Shown here one piece after another: positions 1 through 7,601 of a DNA stretch of 12,500 bases. Below the pieces are notes generated by a model, which searched no databases, had not been told where the DNA came from, and saw nothing but the letters and a program-made list of their open reading frames with translations. The number at the start of each line of letters is the position of its first letter. Positions within the stretch are counted from its first letter, which is position 1. The translations under genes and the position numbers were made by a program. The DNA comes from Stramonita haemastoma (taxonomy: Eukaryota > Mollusca > Gastropoda > Neogastropoda > Muricidae), in assembly GCA_030674155.1 (NCBI GenBank), contig CM060325.1:48860941-48873440 (forward strand). The letters are read 5' to 3'.

Positions 1-67
1 TTGTTGTTGTTTTTTTTTTGTTTGTTTTTTTTTTTTTGGGGGGGGGGGTTGGTGGTTTTTTTTTTTT
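1..67. repeat. Low-complexity T/G-rich tract
   Basis: The window opens with GTT triplets, long T runs and a run of about eleven G. This is simple sequence. Homopolymer lengths here may not be accurate, since such runs are error-prone in sequencing. Confidence 0.9.
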
Positions 68-297
68 AGCATTTCATAGGCTGGGTTATTTTATAGCTTT
101 CAAAGTGGAGAGCTTTACCATGGGTAGTTTTTTTTTTTTTTAGCATTTCATTGGCTGGGTTATTTTTATAACTTTCAACGTGGAGAGATTTACCATGGGT
201 AGTTTTTGTTTCTTCTCTTCTCTCCATTGGGAGCATTTCAGAGGCTGGTTGATAGTTCTAGCAGTCAGACCTTTTTCGGTGGAGTGCTTAGCCATAT
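68..297. repeat. Tandem repeat, ~74-90 bp unit, three copies
   Basis: Three units begin with AGCATTTCA at 68, 142 and 232. The first two are close copies: AGCATTTCAT, then GGCTGGGTTATTTT, then TTTACCATGGGTAG. They are separated by a T run. The third keeps AGCATTTCA, GAGGCTGG and TGGAG but is diverged and spaced 90 bp rather than 74 bp. The T runs between units suggest that each unit may carry an oligo-T edge. No coding potential is seen. Confidence 0.8.
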
Positions 298-480
298 TTT
301 TTTTCTTTTAATAATCTTTCTTTTATCAAAATACTTCCATTTTTAAATCACAGAGCTGCATTCATAAGAATGTTTGCTTTTTGTTTTCATGGACACAAGT
401 TCAGGTTGGTGATGATTGTAAATAGAAATAATAACAGGCACACACCCCCACACATAAGTAGAACAAGACACGAAAAGATT
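298..480. other. Unassigned AT-rich sequence
   Basis: I see no repeat relation to the rest of the window and no credible exon. A 63-codon minus-strand open frame (343-534) crosses into the SINE fragment that follows and is best read as chance. Confidence 0.5.
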
Positions 481-591
481 CCCTGAGGTCAGAATGTGGC
501 TGCCTTGAGAGTGGGTTAAAACTGTCCCATACACAAAATTCCACCATTGGTGAACCTCATTCTAGCTGAGGACCGAAAAAAAAATTGAAAA
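481..591 (+). mobile_element. SINE family A, 3' fragment (copy A1)
   Basis: The segment carries the 3' module shared by five places in this window. In order it has CCCTGARGTCAGAATG, GTGGCTGCC, a GGGTAAAA-type core, CATACACAAAA, an ATTGGTGAACC block, CTAGCTGAG and an A-rich tail (575-590). The tRNA-like head seen in the copy at 2737 is absent, so this is a 5'-truncated insertion, as usual for LINE-mobilised retroposons. The tail abuts a 144 bp tandem array with no visible gap. Confidence 0.75.
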
Positions 592-1308
592 GAACGATAA
601 AGATCCTTCAAGAGAATGCTGTACAGGTTTTTAGATCGGCCAAAACAAATACTGTGTGGGTGAGACCTGTACAACATTTTTAAAAGACCAAAATGGTTTT
701 AGTCCCTAATACCACAAATACTAGATGAGTGTGGCAAGAATGATAAAGATCATTTCAAGAGAATGCTGTACAGGTTTTTAGATAGGCCAAACAAATACTG
801 TGTGGGTGCGACTTGTACAACATTTTTAAAAACAAAAAGGTTTTAGTCCCTAATACCACAAATACTAGATGAGTGTGGCAAGAATGATAAAGATCATTTC
901 AAGAGAATGCTGTACAGGTTTTTGATAGGCAAACAAATACTGTTGGGTGCGACTTGTACAACATTTTTAAAAGACAAAAATGGTTTTAGTCCCTACATAC
1001 CACAAATACTAGATGAGTGTGGCAAGAATGATAAAGATCATTTCAAGAGAATGCTGTACAGGTTTTTAGATAGGCCAAATACTGTGTGGGTGCGACTTGT
1101 ACAACATTTTTAAAAGATCAAAATGGTTTTAGTCCCTACATACCACAAATACTAGAAAAATGTGGCAAGAATGATTAAGATCCCTCAAGTGAATGCTGTA
1201 CAGGTTTTTAGATAGGCCAAACAAATACTGTGTGAGTGCGACTTATACAACATTTAAAAAAAAACAAAAATAGTTTTAGTCCCTAGATACCACTAGGTGA
1301 GTGTGGTG
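592..1308. repeat. Tandem array, ~144 bp unit, five copies
   Basis: Units start with GAAYGATAAAGAT at 592, 738, 882, 1026 and 1169, giving periods of 146, 144, 144 and 143 bp. Each unit holds GAGAATGCTGTACAGG, a TTTTTAGATAGGCC block, ACTGTGTGGGTGCGACTTG, a TACAACATTTTTAAA block, and TTTTAGTCCCTA followed by CTAGATGAGTGTGGCAAG. The inner copies are nearly identical and the outer two are more diverged, as expected for unequal exchange. A 68-codon plus-strand open frame (907-1113) is simply one repeat unit read through. Confidence 0.95.
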
Positions 1309-1531
1309 TATACAAAAGTGTTTTTATATGTAAAGAGTTATTCCTACCAATTTGTGACGTTGGAGGTGAATCTAAAAATGGATATGGAAATCCCCCAAAC
1401 TGTAACGGCCGTTAGCTCTGACGGTTAACTTCCTGACTGCTGTCTGTACATGATTCCCAGAGTCCCCCATACCCTCTTGCACCAGTTCATGGCCATCTGA
1501 CGAAGTCTATAATTATCCATGTATGACTGTT
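1309..1531. other. Unassigned sequence with 12 bp palindrome
   Basis: Sequence between two arrays with no recognised repeat. A perfect palindrome TAACGGCCGTTA lies at 1403-1414, which may be chance. A minus-strand open frame covers 1425-1661, but about half of it is the adjoining tandem repeat, so it is not evidence of a gene. Confidence 0.4.
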
Positions 1532-1803
1532 GAAATCCAATCGTTGGTAAATCCCTCCTATGTATCAACTGAGAAATTGAGTTTTGTTGGTTTTTTATTT
1601 TATTTTTTATTGAAGCTGTTGTCTTGAAATCCAATTGTTGGTAATCCCTCATATATGTCAACTGAAATAATTGAGTTTAAAATTTTTTTTTAATTTTTTA
1701 TTGAAGCTGTTGTCTTGAAATCCAATTGTTGGTAATCCCTCCTAAGTGTCAAATGAGAAATTGAGGTTTTTTTTGTTTTTTTTTTTATTGAAGCTGTTGT
1801 CTT
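1532..1803. repeat. Tandem array, ~92 bp unit, three copies
   Basis: Units start with GAAATCCAAT at 1532, 1626 and 1717. Each contains GTTGGTAA, ATCCCTC, an AAATTGAG-type block, a long T/A-rich stretch, and then TTTATTGAAGCTGTTGTCTT. Length differences between units lie mostly in the T runs. The array stops within a fourth unit, after the GTTGTCTT motif. Confidence 0.9.
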
Positions 1804-2736
1804 TCATTGATAAATCTGTTTAGGTCTGAAGTTTACCAGTATCACTGTGAGGTTGTAAAACAGATTTTTATTTGAACTTTGGACTCTCTTTCTGTCTGCA
1901 TATGAAATCCTGGTTGTTGCAGAAAATCCAGTGGTAGCATATAAAAAAAAGGACACCCCCCCCCCCTCCCCGTTGCAAGATGTTCAGTCTTTTGTCTTTG
2001 AATTCCATTCCCCGTAGAGAGCTCTGGTGTGATGTTAATGTTTTACAAATTGTTTTCAGTCAGAATGGAATAGAGAGCCAGTAGAACCTTGCATGACGAT
2101 TGCACAAACTTCATCATTTTAAAGAAACAAAATATTGATTTTACCTTGCTTTTATAATTTTCTCTTTTAGACTTTTTTATGATAAAATCTTACATACATA
2201 TTTGTTTTTCTTTGGCTGTTGTTAATTAAGATAGGAAGAAAAACAAAAAATCTGCCAGTATTATCCGGACTATTATGGGATGAGTGTTGCAGTAGTTTGC
2301 AGCACCTAGCTGTGATGAGCTCAAAGGTTGACCACGTCTTTCAGTACTGAACACGTTAAGTGACAATAGGGCTGGGTGGTATGAATGGTTTGGATGAAAT
2401 TAATAGTCTCTCTGTTGCTCGGTCTTTCTCTGCAAAGTGGCTGTGGGGTCTGCTTGTGCTTGATTGTTTCAGCTGATGATCATGGTATAAAGCTGGGCCT
2501 TGCTCGTGATTATTGGAAAGAGAAGTTGGGTCTTCAAGCCTGTTTTAACACATGTGACAAACAACCCCCCCCCCCCCCCTCCCTTTCCTGTCATTGTTAC
2601 AATTTTTTTGTTGTTGTTTTGCTGATCATTTTTTCTGAAGACTAGTGTTTGATCATTACAGTTGACAAAAATGGCAGTGGTAAATTTTATTCCATAAATT
2701 TTTAAGATAATGAACGATATTTCAGTTCTTCCTTTG
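1804..2736. other. Unassigned single-copy-looking region with two C-runs
   Basis: No internal repeat relation and no recognisable exon. It holds interrupted poly-C tracts at about 1956-1971 and 2565-2583. A plus-strand open frame (2385-2645) starts with a hydrophobic stretch, but it runs straight through the C-run as a proline string and on into GTT-rich simple sequence, so I do not call it a gene. TTCCTTTGAT at 2729-2738 looks like the left target-site copy of the SINE that follows. Confidence 0.5.
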
Positions 2737-3125
2737 ATGGACTCGATAGCCGAGTGATTTAGGCAATTCGAGTTCAATCCCATGGGTCCGTGAAGTCGTG
2801 GGTTTGAATCTTGGTCGGCACCTGGTGAATTACAGGTGGGGATTTTTATGATCTCCCAGGTCAACTTTTGTTGCAGACCTGTCTGTGCCTTAATTCCCTT
2901 TGTGTATATAAACATACAGAAAATCAAGTAAGCACACTTAAGATCCTGTACTTCATGCCAGGATTCAGTGGGTTACGGAAACACAAACATACCCAGTAGC
3001 CTATACATCCCTCAAGTACAGAATGGGGTTATCTGCATGGTGGGCAAAATGGTCGTATACACAAAAAAATCTCACCATTGGTGAACCTTAGATCCCTAGC
3101 TGAGAAATAGAGAAAGCCAAAAAGG
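2737..3125 (+). mobile_element. tRNA-derived SINE family A, near full length (copy A2)
   Basis: The 5' end is tRNA-like. An A-box-like TAGCCGAGTGA lies at 2747-2757 and a B-box-like GGTTTGAATCT at 2801-2811, at the spacing of an internal RNA polymerase III promoter. The body continues with GCACCTGGTGAATTACAGG, GATCTCCCAGGTCAACTT, GCAGACCTG and AAGATCCTGTA. It then enters the 3' module (CATACCCAG, CATGGTGGGCAAAATGG, GTGAACC, CTAGCTGAG). From memory this matches a SINE abundant in caenogastropod snails; that identification is recall, not a search. Mobilisation would need LINE enzymes in trans. TTCCTTTGAT before the element recurs after it in the array units, a likely target-site duplication. 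Confidence 0.85.
2747..2811 (+). promoter_or_regulatory. Internal pol III promoter of SINE A2 (A and B boxes)
   Basis: TAGCCGAGTGA (2747-2757) fits the tRNA A-box pattern. GGTTTGAATCT (2801-2811) fits the B box apart from a T in place of C at its fifth base and a T at its last. The match to the general tRNA pattern is clear, but the B box is decayed, so current activity is doubtful. Confidence 0.6.
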
Positions 3126-3763
3126 TTCCTTTATATGTAACGATTTTATGATAGTTCATTTTGTTTGAACTGTCTACTAGCTGAGAAATAGAGAAAGCCA
3201 AAAAGGTTCTTTCATATGTAACGATTTTATGATAGTTTATTTTTTTGAACTGTCTACTAGCTGAAAAATAGAAAAAGCCAAAAAGGTTCCTTTGATATGT
3301 AACGATTTTATGATAGTTCATTTGTGTTTGAACTGCCTACTAGCTGAGAAATAGAGAAAGCCAAAAAGGTTCCTTTCATATGTAACGATTTTATGATAGT
3401 TCATTTGTTTGTTGTTGAACATTCAATAGATAGAGTTGATAAGTAGAAAGAGAAAGCCAAAAAGGTTCCTTTGATATGTAACGATTTTATGATAGTTCAT
3501 TTTGTTTGAACTGTCTACTAGCTGAGAAATAGAGAAAGCCAAAAAGGTTCCTTTCATATGTAACGATTTTATGATAGTTCATTTTGTTTGAACTGTCTAC
3601 TAGCTGAGAAATAGAGAAAGCCAAAAAGGTTCCTTTGATATGTAACGATTTTATAATAGTTCATTTTGTTTGAACTGTCTACTAGCTGAGAAATAGAAAA
3701 AGCCAAAAAGGTTCCTTTATATGTAACGATTTTATGATAGTTCATTTTGTTTGAACTGTCTAG
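3096..3763. repeat. Tandem array, ~82 bp unit, eight copies, SINE-derived
   Basis: Units begin CTAGCTGAGAAATAGA at 3096, 3177, 3257, 3340, a degenerate copy near 3427, then 3518, 3600 and 3682. Periods are 80-83 bp, about 87-91 bp around the degenerate unit. Each has AGAAAGCCAAAAAGG, TTCCTTTNATATGTAACG, ATTTTATGATAGTTCATTT and TTTGAACTGTCTA. The first part of the unit is the 3' end and tail of the adjoining SINE; the second part starts with what looks like its target-site duplication. A 77-codon minus-strand open frame (3088-3321) is repeat sequence only. Confidence 0.95.
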
Positions 3764-3995
3764 TTCAATACGAAAGACAATCTAGCAGACTGAGAAGACG
3801 CGTGTTGCTGCACCAGTCATTTTCATGGGAATTTTTCTGTTTTGTTTGGATTTTCTGGTTTTGTTGTGTATTTTCCTTTGTATTCATGATATGAAGTTTC
3901 CTGTTCTTTCATACTCATGTTTAGTTTTTTCGTTATGACAGCTTGTCCACTCCCCTACACGCTCCCTGCACAAAATTTTAGGGGATTTAAAATTT
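3764..3995. other. Unassigned T-rich sequence
   Basis: Unique-looking DNA between the 82 bp array and the first family B SINE. No repeat, exon or RNA gene is recognised. Confidence 0.4.
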
Positions 3996-4166
3996 TTAAT
4001 TTATTCTTTTATATCAAGGATAACGGAATAAGCGCTCATGTGCTTTTTTAAATCCAGTTCCCGTGTGCGCGCAGTTTTGTAAATTTTTTCACCTGTTCCC
4101 ACCAGCACACAATGGCCCACTTTCGGAAAGCGGGGCGGGACTTGAAATGTGCGAAAGATGTTCTCT
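3996..4166 (-). mobile_element. SINE family B, 5'-truncated (copy B1)
   Basis: On the plus strand it shares with the other B copies the order ATTTATTCTTTTATATCAAGG, GGAATAAGC, CTCATGTGCTTTTTT, ATCCAGT, GCAGTTTTGTAAAT, TGTTCCCACCAGCACAC and AATGGCC. The family tail is the ATTTATT side, so the element reads leftward on the minus strand. The tRNA-like head is missing and similarity ends near 4166 after AAGATGTTCT. Confidence 0.85.
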
Positions 4167-4472
4167 ATTCAAGTATTCGGTGAGCTGGGCTGGCTAAAGC
4201 AAAAGCATGTTCATTTTATGAGGGAACTGCGGTTTTGTTGTTGTTAATTCTGATAAAATAAAATGTTGGAAAATTGTATCTTTATTCATGTAACTTTTAC
4301 ATGTAACCCTTTACCATAGTAAACAAAAAAATCTTTTCAAACTATATGATCTGTTGATTTTAATCTGCGGTTTGCTGCATTTAGTTTAAATGTATATAAT
4401 AAAGCTGGTGCACACTTGATATTCAGCGTGGTCATTTTGATATTTGACATACTCATATTTGGTGTACTTATT
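4167..4472. other. Unassigned AT-rich sequence
   Basis: No recognised element. A plus-strand open frame beginning at 4416 continues into the neighbouring inverted-repeat element and is not treated as a gene. TATT at 4469-4472 is the candidate left target-site copy of that element. Confidence 0.4.
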
Positions 4473-4901
4473 TGTGACGCTCCACCACATAATGAGTCGC
4501 ATTGCACAAGAGGTCAATTTGTAGTTATTGGCATGTTGTCAAACTGCAATAAAAACGGCTATACAATACAAAAAAACAGATTGAAATCGGGCAATTCTAT
4601 GAAAAGTTATTACAAGTTGAAATGATAGACTGCAGGAAATGACAAAATGAGAAATTGACAAGTTTAGCATTGTAAATTACAAATAAGTGGTCAGAATAGG
4701 GGCTTGGGTATTTTTGAAACATGTTTTAAGGCAAAAGGAGACACAGTTATGATTTGATATTTCATTATGAGGTAGAATAATGGCTATACTTTAATAATCA
4801 AAAATCTCAAAATTGCTAACTTGACCCCACCCGCCTTTAATGGCTCCTCGGGGAAAAGTGGATTATGTGCTAAGCGACTCATTTAGTGGTGGATTGTCAC
4901 A
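4473..4901 (+). mobile_element. Non-autonomous TIR DNA element, 429 bp (MITE copy 1)
   Basis: It begins TGTGACGCTCCACCAC and ends with a near reverse complement. The 28 bp termini (4473-4500 and 4874-4901) pair with about four mismatches. TATT flanks both sides (4469-4472 and 4902-4905), a candidate 4 bp target-site duplication. The interior is AT-rich with no transposase. A second copy, reverse-oriented, lies at 9083-9489 and defines the same ends. TGTGA...TCACA termini with a 4 bp duplication would fit the Ginger type (TGTNR ends), but the second copy shows only a shared TA, so the superfamily is open. Confidence 0.85.
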
Positions 4902-4975
4902 TATTCTACTTGTATGTTCTTGGAATGTTGGGTGTGCTCATTTTCACATTTTAGATGGAAGGTGTGGCAGGACAA
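4902..4975. other. Short spacer between MITE and SINE B2
   Basis: Unassigned spacer. It begins with TATT, the candidate right target-site copy of the MITE. Confidence 0.4.
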
Positions 4976-5325
4976 TTATTTTTATTTATTTATTATTTTA
5001 TCTATTTTTTTATTTTGAGGATAAAGGAATGAGCACTCATGTGCTTTTTTTACATCCAGTCCTCGTGTGTATGCAGTTTTGTAAATCTTGTCATCTTTTC
5101 CCACCAGCACAATGGCCTACTCTTACAAAAAGCGAACAGGATTTAACGTGTGTGCAAAGATGTTCTGCGTGCGTTCGCACATGGGGCCTCGGTTTATAGT
5201 CTCACCCGAAAGACTTGGGAGAGTGGAGTCAGCACTGATGTTACTCAGGGGAAAAATCCCCTGGAAACAGGAATCGAACCCAGGTGTAAGATGTTCACTT
5301 GCTTAACAAAACTGTGCAGTCCTGA
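4976..5325 (-). mobile_element. SINE family B (copy B2)
   Basis: On the minus strand it begins with a degenerate tRNA-like region and keeps a good B box: the complement of GGAATCGAACC at about 5270-5280 reads GGTTCGATTCC. It ends in an (AAAT)-type tail at 4976-5000. The body on the plus strand has ATGGCCTACTCTTACAAAA, AACAGGATTTAACGTGTG, GGGGCCTCGGTTTATAGTCT and GGAGTCAGCACTGATG. The A-box portion differs from B3 and B4, so the 5' end is rearranged or decayed. Three overlapping open frames here (4840-5386) are SINE sequence. Confidence 0.85.
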
Positions 5326-5425
5326 CCCTTTCTTTCCAGTCAAACCATTTCGAGCAGGTGGGAACGGACAACAGTTTTGTTTTTGATCATAATGCATGTA
5401 CCCATGTGTCATGCTTAGACACCAT

Positions 5426-5538
5426 CCCTGAAGTCAGAATGCAGCTACCTAGTTCCTGAATGTAAGTAAAAATGGTCACATACGCAAATCTCACATTGGT
5501 GAACTGCAGAGCACATAGCCAAGGGAGGGGAAAAAAAA
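5426..5538 (+). mobile_element. SINE family A, 3' fragment (copy A3)
   Basis: CCCTGAAGTCAGAATGCAGC at 5426 is followed by AAAAATGGTCACATACGCAA, ATCTCACATTGGTGAAC and a short A tail at 5531-5538. This is the same 3' module as the copies at 481 and 2737. The head is missing. The TGGCTGCC core is altered to GCAGCTACC. Confidence 0.75.
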
Positions 5539-5557
5539 CACAAAAACCCAATTAACT

Positions 5558-5569
5558 ACCACAAGGCAT
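5558..5569 (+). repeat. Target-site duplication, left copy, of SINE C
   Basis: ACCACAAGGCAT matches 5832-5843 exactly. The match extends outward with one indel (TTAACTACC against TTAACTAACC), although part of that may be SINE end sequence. Confidence 0.85.
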
Positions 5570-5831
5570 GCCGCGCTAAGGGGCGTTGGACTCTAATCTA
5601 AAGGTTGCAGGTTCAATCCAGCTTTCGGCTATGGCGTTGTGCCCTTGGAAAAGGCTCTTTACGGCTATTTTCACCCACCCAGGTGTAAAAGGGGTACAAC
5701 CTTGTGTTGGGGTTAACCTGCAATAGACTGGCGTCCTATCCAGGAGGGAGTCTATGACTCTCAGTCGCTTAACGCCACAGAACCGGTAAGCACTGGCCTG
5801 ATGAGCCTTAGGCTCGGACAGACTTTAACTA
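5570..5831 (+). mobile_element. tRNA-derived SINE family C with intact boundaries
   Basis: A 262 bp insertion lies exactly between two 12 bp copies of ACCACAAGGCAT. The tRNA-like head has GCGTTGGACTCTAATCTAAAG followed by a B-box-like GGTTCAATCC at 5610-5619, one base shorter than the usual GGTTCRANNCC. The body includes GACTGGCGTCCTATCCAGG, CTCAGTCGCTTAACGCCACA and ACTGGCCTGATGAGCC. It ends in GACTTTAACT rather than a long A tail. From memory similar SINEs are widespread in molluscs and other invertebrates. The clear duplications suggest a younger insertion than its neighbours. Confidence 0.85.
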
Positions 5832-5843
5832 ACCACAAGGCAT
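5832..5843 (+). repeat. Target-site duplication, right copy, of SINE C
   Basis: ACCACAAGGCAT is an exact match to 5558-5569. It fixes the right boundary of the insertion and shows which sequence was interrupted. Confidence 0.85.
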
Positions 5844-6018
5844 AGATTTCCTTTGCCCCATGAAACATGAATCAGGTTTTAGAGTTCTGCATTTGTTCAC
5901 AGATGGGCTAGAGTTTTTAAAAATCAAAAAACTTTATATTCCATCTAAGCGCTTTGATTTGTGTGCTTTACAAGATTCAGCGCTATATAAATCCCATATA
6001 TTATTATCATTATTATCT
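5844..6018 (+). mobile_element. L2-like LINE/SINE 3' tail
   Basis: AAGCGCTTTGA at 5947-5957 and AGCGCTATATAAAT at about 5979-5992 are followed by an ATT/ATC microsatellite (6000-6018). This motif order is, from general knowledge, the conserved 3' end of L2-clade LINEs and of SINEs that borrow it. The microsatellite would be the reverse-transcription tail. The 5' limit is unclear, and part may lie left of SINE C, which would have split it. No reverse transcriptase is present. Confidence 0.6.
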
Positions 6019-6045
6019 TTCATAGAGCAGAGGACAATCTATGGG

Positions 6046-6384
6046 TTTATTTATTTATTTTTATATCAAGGATACTGGAATAAGCACTTGTGTGCTTTTT
6101 TTTCATCCAGTCCCCATGTGTATGCAGTTGTGTAAATATTGTCATCTGTTCCCACCGGCACACAATGGCCTACTCTTATGAAAAGCGTAACAGGATTTAA
6201 CGCGTGCGCAAGATGTTCTGTGTGAATTCGGACACGGGGCCTCGGTTTACAGTCTCATCCGAAAGGCTTTTGGGGAGAGAGGAGTCAGCACTGATGTTAA
6301 CTCAAGGGGAAAAATCCCATTCGGAAATGAACTAAAGTCGTCAAATTACGAGCGCAATGTTCTGACCACTAGGCTATCCTGTCC
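6046..6384 (-). mobile_element. SINE family B (copy B3)
   Basis: Near full length, read right to left. The complement of 6366-6376 is TAGCCTAGTGG, a perfect-looking A box, preceded by GGACAGGA. The B-box region is damaged: GGAAATGAACTAAAG occupies the place where B4 has GGAATCGAACC. The body matches B2 and B4 (GGGGCCTCGGTTTACAGTCT, GGAGTCAGCACTGATG). The TTTATTTATTT tail is at 6046-6060. Confidence 0.9.
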
Positions 6385-6454
6385 CCCCCGTGGCTTGTGG
6401 TTTAGTGCCCTCTTTATGTTATAGTCGCCACCCCCCCACCCACACTTCCCCTTC

Positions 6455-6681
6455 CAGTCATACACGCATACGCACACAACACATAGTCATACACTCTTAA
6501 ACAGTCATACACGCATACACACACAACACATAGTCATACACTCTTAAACAGTCATACACTCATACACACACAACACATAGTCATACACTCTTAAACAGTC
6601 ATACACTCATACACACACAACACATAGTCATACACTCTTAAACAGTCATACACACACAACACATAGTCATACACTCTTAAA
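6455..6681. repeat. Tandem array, 47 bp CA-rich unit, five copies
   Basis: Units start CAGTCATACAC at 6455, 6502, 6549, 6596 and 6643, with a period of 47 bp. Each unit has GCATACACACACAACACA and AGTCATACACTCTTAAA. The last unit lacks the CTCATACAC segment and is shorter. AGTCATACAC occurs twice per unit, so the repeat itself arose from a shorter duplicated motif. The copies are almost identical, which suggests recent expansion. Confidence 0.97.
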
Positions 6682-7101
6682 TTTCATTTACATAAAAGAT
6701 TTTCATTACATAATTTGTTTTATTTTCCAACATTTCTTTCATTCCAACAGATTCTCTTTCCAATATACATGAATGCCCGCTGTTATACGCAACAGTATAC
6801 CAAAACCTGAATTGTGTTAGAGAGGCAAGAAACAAAACAACCCCCCCCCCCCCCCCCCCCAAACACACTAACAAAAACAAGACACTACTACCGAACTTAT
6901 AAAAACATCAACAAAAATTTGTAACACACAGCTTCAACTTTACAATTCATCAAGTCACAATATTAATATTCATGCAGTTTACTATATCAAAATACTTGAG
7001 AAGCTGTAATGTTTCCTTGATTTTAAAACCAGTCTTAACGTAACATTAAAAAAGCTACTTTGCAAAACAAAGACAAGACAATAAATATGAAACAAAGGTC
7101 C
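6682..7101. other. Unassigned AT-rich sequence with 20-base C run
   Basis: No element recognised. An uninterrupted run of 20 C lies at 6841-6860. A minus-strand open frame (6677-6880) translates that run as glycines and is not credible as a gene. Confidence 0.5.
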
Positions 7102-7376
7102 TTAACCCTCTTGCATTTTTAGTCTCTGAACACAAATTGCCCCTAGATTTTGCATTCCATCACGAAATCAGGTCAGGCACACATACCAGCTGCTATAATT
7201 ACTTCCAGGCTCACAGCAGGCTCTGTGCTTCTAGTCTGATAGATCTTTGACATGTGGTAGCAATTAGTGATGGTCACTTCGTGATGGAAATCATCAATCA
7301 TTGAGGGATTTGCCAGGATTCAGGGGGGGCAATTATTCAATCCTGGCAAATCCTGGTTCGGGACTAAGAGGGTTAA
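7102..7376. mobile_element. Foldback MITE with TTAA target site, piggyBac-like
   Basis: TTAA stands at both edges (7102-7105 and 7373-7376). The 267 bp inside starts CCCTCTT (7106-7112) and ends AAGAGGG (7366-7372). Further nested pairs are AGTCTCTGAAC with GTTCGGGACT (7121-7131 and 7356-7365), AATTGCCCC with GGGGCAATT (7135-7143 and 7326-7334), and TTCCATCACGAA with TTCGTGATGGAA (7155-7166 and 7278-7289). The strand can therefore fold almost end to end. TTAA duplication with CCC...GGG ends is the established signature of piggyBac elements. There is no transposase, so any movement would depend on one encoded elsewhere. Confidence 0.85.
7306..7353. repeat. Perfect 15 bp stem-loop inside the MITE
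   Basis: GGATTTGCCAGGATT (7306-7320) and AATCCTGGCAAATCC (7339-7353) are exact reverse complements separated by 18 bases. The hairpin competes with the end-to-end pairing of the element's right arm. Confidence 0.9.
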
Positions 7377-7601
7377 AGTGGTGAACAAAATTAATGTCAA
7401 TGGAGGAGACAAAGCCAGCTTTGGGTGGGAGGGGCTTTTTAAACTTAATTTTCATTTATTCTTAAAGGTTCTAAGGCTATCCAAGAAATAAAGAACAAAT
7501 TTCGTTTTTTTATCCCGTATCTGCAGGGAGACAAAAACCTCAAGGACCATAGCAGCACTGTGCGATTTGACACACTATCATGAAATAGCCGCACCTATTT
7601 A
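7377..7601. other. Unassigned sequence
   Basis: Short stretch between the foldback MITE and SINE B4. No repeat relation or exon is seen. Confidence 0.4.

Noticed and set aside
907..1113. Open frame with repeated MLYRFL words as a repeat protein
   Set aside because: It is a non-coding 144 bp tandem unit read through. Neighbouring units with small indels do not keep the frame.
1425..1661. Minus-strand frame ending RQMAMNWCKRVWGTLGIMYRQ as a conserved exon
   Set aside because: Half of the frame is the 92 bp tandem repeat and no family is recognised for the rest. There is no supporting splice signal I can defend.
2385..2645. Plus-strand open frame with a signal-peptide-like start (KLIVSLLLGLSLQ) and several cysteines, as a small secreted peptide
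   Set aside because: The frame reads through a C run as a proline string and then GTT-rich simple sequence. It has no recognised cysteine framework, and a chance hydrophobic start is common in T-rich DNA.
2738..2812. A functional tRNA gene
   Set aside because: A and B boxes are present, but no complete acceptor stem pairing is seen and the sequence continues directly into a SINE body. It is the tRNA-derived head of a SINE.
2469..2927. 152-codon minus-strand frame, the longest in the window, as a gene
   Set aside because: It covers the antisense of SINE A2 and a poly-C run translated as glycines. No domain is visible.
3088..3321. Minus-strand frame with repeated MNYHKIVTY as a repeat protein
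   Set aside because: The 82 bp unit length is not a multiple of three and the frame survives only by indels. Its origin is a SINE end plus target DNA.
5088..5386. Overlapping plus-strand frames around 5088-5386 as genes
   Set aside because: They fall within SINE B2, and equivalent frames are broken in copies B3 and B4.
6455..6681. 47 bp repeats as a CRISPR array
   Set aside because: The units are directly adjacent with no unique spacers, are CA-rich, and lie in an animal-type repeat context with no cas genes.
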